DNA from: Nymphaea colorata
Lineage: Eukaryota; Streptophyta; Magnoliopsida; Nymphaeales; Nymphaeaceae
Reading direction: 5' to 3'
Length of the DNA: 64,000 nt
NCBI RefSeq assembly: GCF_008831285.2
Contig: NC_045142.1
Coordinates: 9,092,713 to 9,156,712 of the forward strand
The first letter of the stretch is position 1. Every line of letters starts with the position of its first letter. A program made the position numbers and the translations under genes. Under the pieces are notes generated by a model. The model searched no databases. It was not told where the DNA came from and saw only the letters and a program-made list of their open reading frames with translations. Below, one piece after another: positions 61,150-64,000 of the stretch.

Positions 61150-61525
61150 CTATGTCACATGGGTGCGAGTACGGTGGCACGGGTTCAAACACAACAATTT
61201 TGAAAATTGTAGGTACGTGGGAATGCAAATTTTATATTTACATAAATAATAAAATGAAAAAAAAACATTAATAGTCTTATAATCTACAAAAAAAATCTCA
61301 AAACTAAAGAAAAATGAGAGGAAAATATTGAATCTTATTGAAAGGAAAATAGAAAAGAAGGGAAAAATTAAAAATTAAAAAAAAAATTAAGTTTGAAAAT
61401 ATAATTTTAAAAGTTTTAAAATGCAGTCATATTTCAATCATACCTGTACCCATGTCGCCGTACCCACGTACCTACAGTACCCACGTAGTACTTGTGCAAA
61501 ACTGGCGTACCCGTTCATATAGCCA
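61150..61525. repeat. Word-repeat element: GTACC / GGTACG type
   Basis: The left end has GGGTGCGAGTACGGTGGCAC and GTAGGTACGTGGGA; the right end has GTACCCATG, GTACCCACGTACC and GTACCCACGTAG, inverse words; an A-rich core lies between. Same type as 5519-6000. Confidence 0.5.
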
Positions 61526-61529
61526 GTTA

Positions 61530-62140
61530 GGGTGGTTTACCCTGATGCACATGATATGGCCTAAAAGAAAAAGCAGAAGAAGAAACGTTTTGTGTTTAGA
61601 CCTAAAATATAATACGTTTCCATATTTTGATGCATTGTGTATTGAATTATGTGAAACATTTTTCCTGCAGAATCTTGACTGAGATGCGTTTGCAACGCTA
61701 AGGTCCTTGCGTGAATTTATAAAAGTTTGACTATGAGTGACATAGTGTTTAGAATATGATAGACAATATCTTCTTGGTTGCATTAATTCGTTTGACTATA
61801 GCAGCAGTGTACCATATAGTTTCTGAATATTATCATTCAAAAAAAGGACACGAAGATATTCTTGAATCCTACCAAGGTCAAATTGCAAACACTGTCCTTT
61901 GCACATGATTGTGTCTCTCTTAAAAAGGGAAGCAATAACCAGTGGTTGACTTCGACGATGGTAGAGAAGAAAAGACTTTAATTTCCATTGCTGTCATGAT
62001 TTCTAATCAGCCACATCTGCCAGAGTTGGAACCAGAAGCTTCAACAAGTGTAGTAATCACAGTCAAGAAGCACTAGAACATTGGTATGATTTAGCAAGTT
62101 GAAACATGTATAAGTAGGATACAAAAAAAATTTTATTACT
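61530..62140. other. Intergenic stretch, nothing recognised
   Basis: Short open frames only. Confidence 0.4.
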
Positions 62141-62142
62141 AT

Positions 62143-62523
62143 GACCAATGATAAATCTAGACAATATTATAAATAAGGTCCTTCAGGGGTTGTTTGGCAG
62201 CAAGGACACTTTGTTCACGAATCTGTCCAATATTCGTGCAACAGTAGACTTAATGTTCTATGAATCTGCCCAAATTTTTTAAACGGATTCGTGGAACACT
62301 TACAAAAATGTCTCTGCTGCCAAACGACCCTGTGACCAATGATAAATCTAGACAATATTAAAAATAAAGACCTTCAAGGGTTGTTTGGCAGCAAGGACAC
62401 TTTGTTCACGAATCTACACAATATTCGTGGAACAGTAGACTTAATGTTCCATGAATCTGTCCAAATTTTTGAAATGGTTTCCCGAAACACTTACAAAAAT
62501 GTCTCTTCTGCCAAACGACCCCA
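62143..62523. mobile_element. MITE with GGGGT(T/C)GTTTGGCAG ends, tandemly duplicated (period 191 bp)
   Basis: GACCAATGATAAATCTAGAC starts at 62143 and 62334. Each unit holds an element of about 146 bp beginning AGGGGTTGTTTGGCAGCA (62185 and 62376) and ending CTGCCAAACGACCC. The ends are inverted copies and resemble hAT-type MITEs. The duplication includes 43 bp of flank, so it happened after insertion. Confidence 0.75.
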
Positions 62524-62524
62524 C

Positions 62525-64000
62525 AAGTTGTAGAAAGACGAGATTTCAATGCACAAGGTACTCAAATCTCTGTTGGAATAATCTCATTGTTTGAGCGCTA
62601 AACCGAGCTTGACTTTATTATAAATCAAGAAATAGAAAGGACCTTGGGTCATAAAATACACTCTTTGGACATTCTAATGGGAAACTAAATCGCTTTTGCT
62701 TAGGCGATTATAAACCATTGTGTGCTATGACTAATATTGTGATGAACAGTCACCATGATTAGCACTAATGATGATAAAATCGGCCCCTTTTTCCGGTCGT
62801 TAGTGGACAGCTTGTCCAATAAATAATTAGGTGAAAAACTAAGTTACATACACTTTCATGAAAAAGTGAAGGACACACTCGTGGAGAAGTAGCAGATAAG
62901 ACAGAAACTTCTGGTTGAATGCATCAAATTAATTATTACATTTCGAGAGTGATCAATATCTAAAACAATAAATGGTTATGTAGTATTAATCATTGTCACA
63001 TAAAACGCGTATTATTTGAAAAAAGTGCATATAATACTCGAGAAATAAGTCAGTTGTATAAAATGACAATTAGAAACATCTTTTAAAAAAAATGCCAGGA
63101 AATAAAAAATGTGAAAAGTTTTTTTTGTATTTTTATTCATTTTTTTTATAATTTTTAGGACTTATTAAATGTTTTAAATTTTTTTAAAAATTTACCAAGA
63201 TTTTTTGGAGATATTTTTGAGATATATAACTTTGTCATATTATGTCCAAGAAATTCATTGCCATATAATACCCGTACACAATATATGTCACAATGATATT
63301 AATGTATAAAAGTGATTTTCATGGGACTGTGCGGGCAGTTGCCTGCACAAACCCACATGTTACTCAACATCTCCACAAAGGATAATTAATTCTGTAGGAC
63401 AAGGCAAGGCAAACAGAAATAACAGCAACAAAGTAAGCTAAAATTATCTAGTGATTCAGATATTGGTGGTAATAGTTCATCTTCAGATCATCTTACTGAT
63501 TACACTTAAAGGTCAAAAAAATAATAATATACGATTGAATCTTCCATATAAAACAAGTACCGTGGCTGGAAATCTTCAGTGGTGACGCTTCTGTCACAAT
63601 GAGCACGAAACGAAGAGTCCGAACAGCTTATTTTCCCCAATCCATAAGCTGGACATTGAAAATAACTTGCAGTAAATTAGAAATGATTACAAAGACTTAT
63701 GCCCAACTTTTGAAGGGTTGAAAGTTACCATATGCTCAGTTTTGAATATATATTTAACGTTTAACCACTTGAATTTTATATGAAATTCAGACTTAAAGAA
63801 TATATTTTCATGACAACGGGGGAATTTTTTAAAATTTCCACTAAAATTAAGTTTTTTTAAACATCCATAACTTTTGAAAGTAAGATTTCTCAGTGTGCTT
63901 CCTAAGAAGGTGCAAGTAAGTTCTCAAGGAACCTATGTCACCATAGCACGGGCTGCGGGTGGTGCCAGTGTCAGTGTAGGTGCGGTTGCCGGAACGACAT
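62525..64000. other. Right-edge intergenic stretch
   Basis: AT-rich, no gene recognised. The last 70 bases turn GC-rich with GGGCTGCGGGTGG and GGTGCGG words and may be the edge of another word-repeat element or a gene beyond the window. Confidence 0.35.

Overview
This is a stretch of AT-rich nuclear DNA from a flowering plant. That rests on spliced genes with plant-type introns, a group IIc WRKY transcription factor, a plant-type alpha-taxilin, a class III peroxidase relic, and a large load of Ty1/copia, PIF/Harbinger, CACTA and hAT-like transposon debris with long (TA)n and (GA)n microsatellites. I cannot name the species.

Layout. 1-9300 (minus strand) holds the 5' part of an alpha-taxilin-like coiled-coil gene: three coding exons (7643-8144, 7322-7392, 877-988) joined in consistent reading phase, with a 6.3 kb second intron full of repeats. 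The rest of the gene lies beyond the left edge. 9300-21480 has no intact gene; it holds word-repeat elements, a three-unit 199 bp tandem repeat, a decayed PIF/Harbinger transposase and a decayed copia RNase H. 21490-23420 (plus strand) is the one complete gene, a three-exon WRKY factor of 292 residues with a GC-rich leader carrying G-boxes, a W-box and upstream ORFs, one of them in frame with the protein. 23421-33800 is mostly unexplained intergenic sequence with microsatellites, small MITEs and a possible unidentified pair of exons near 24.9-25.6 kb.

33800-64000 is repeat-dominated. A copia element (33997-37169) sits inside one unit of an older tandem duplication and lacks protease and integrase. 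A second copia element (38878-42745, minus) has both LTRs and a 5 bp target duplication but lacks most of reverse transcriptase and RNase H. A CACTA-like region (44067-45519) contains a broken class III peroxidase fragment. A short non-autonomous CACTA element lies at 47079-48376. A third copia relic (about 51300-56240, minus) has a mutated catalytic motif, and a fourth (60100-60768, plus) keeps only RNase H and its 3' LTR. A tandemly duplicated MITE lies at 62143-62523.

The two host genes show no functional link. The most unusual structure is a set of short repeat families that share a hAT-like TAGGG(A/G)TG end but differ in the short word repeated near their termini. I found no CRISPR array, operon, rRNA or tRNA gene.
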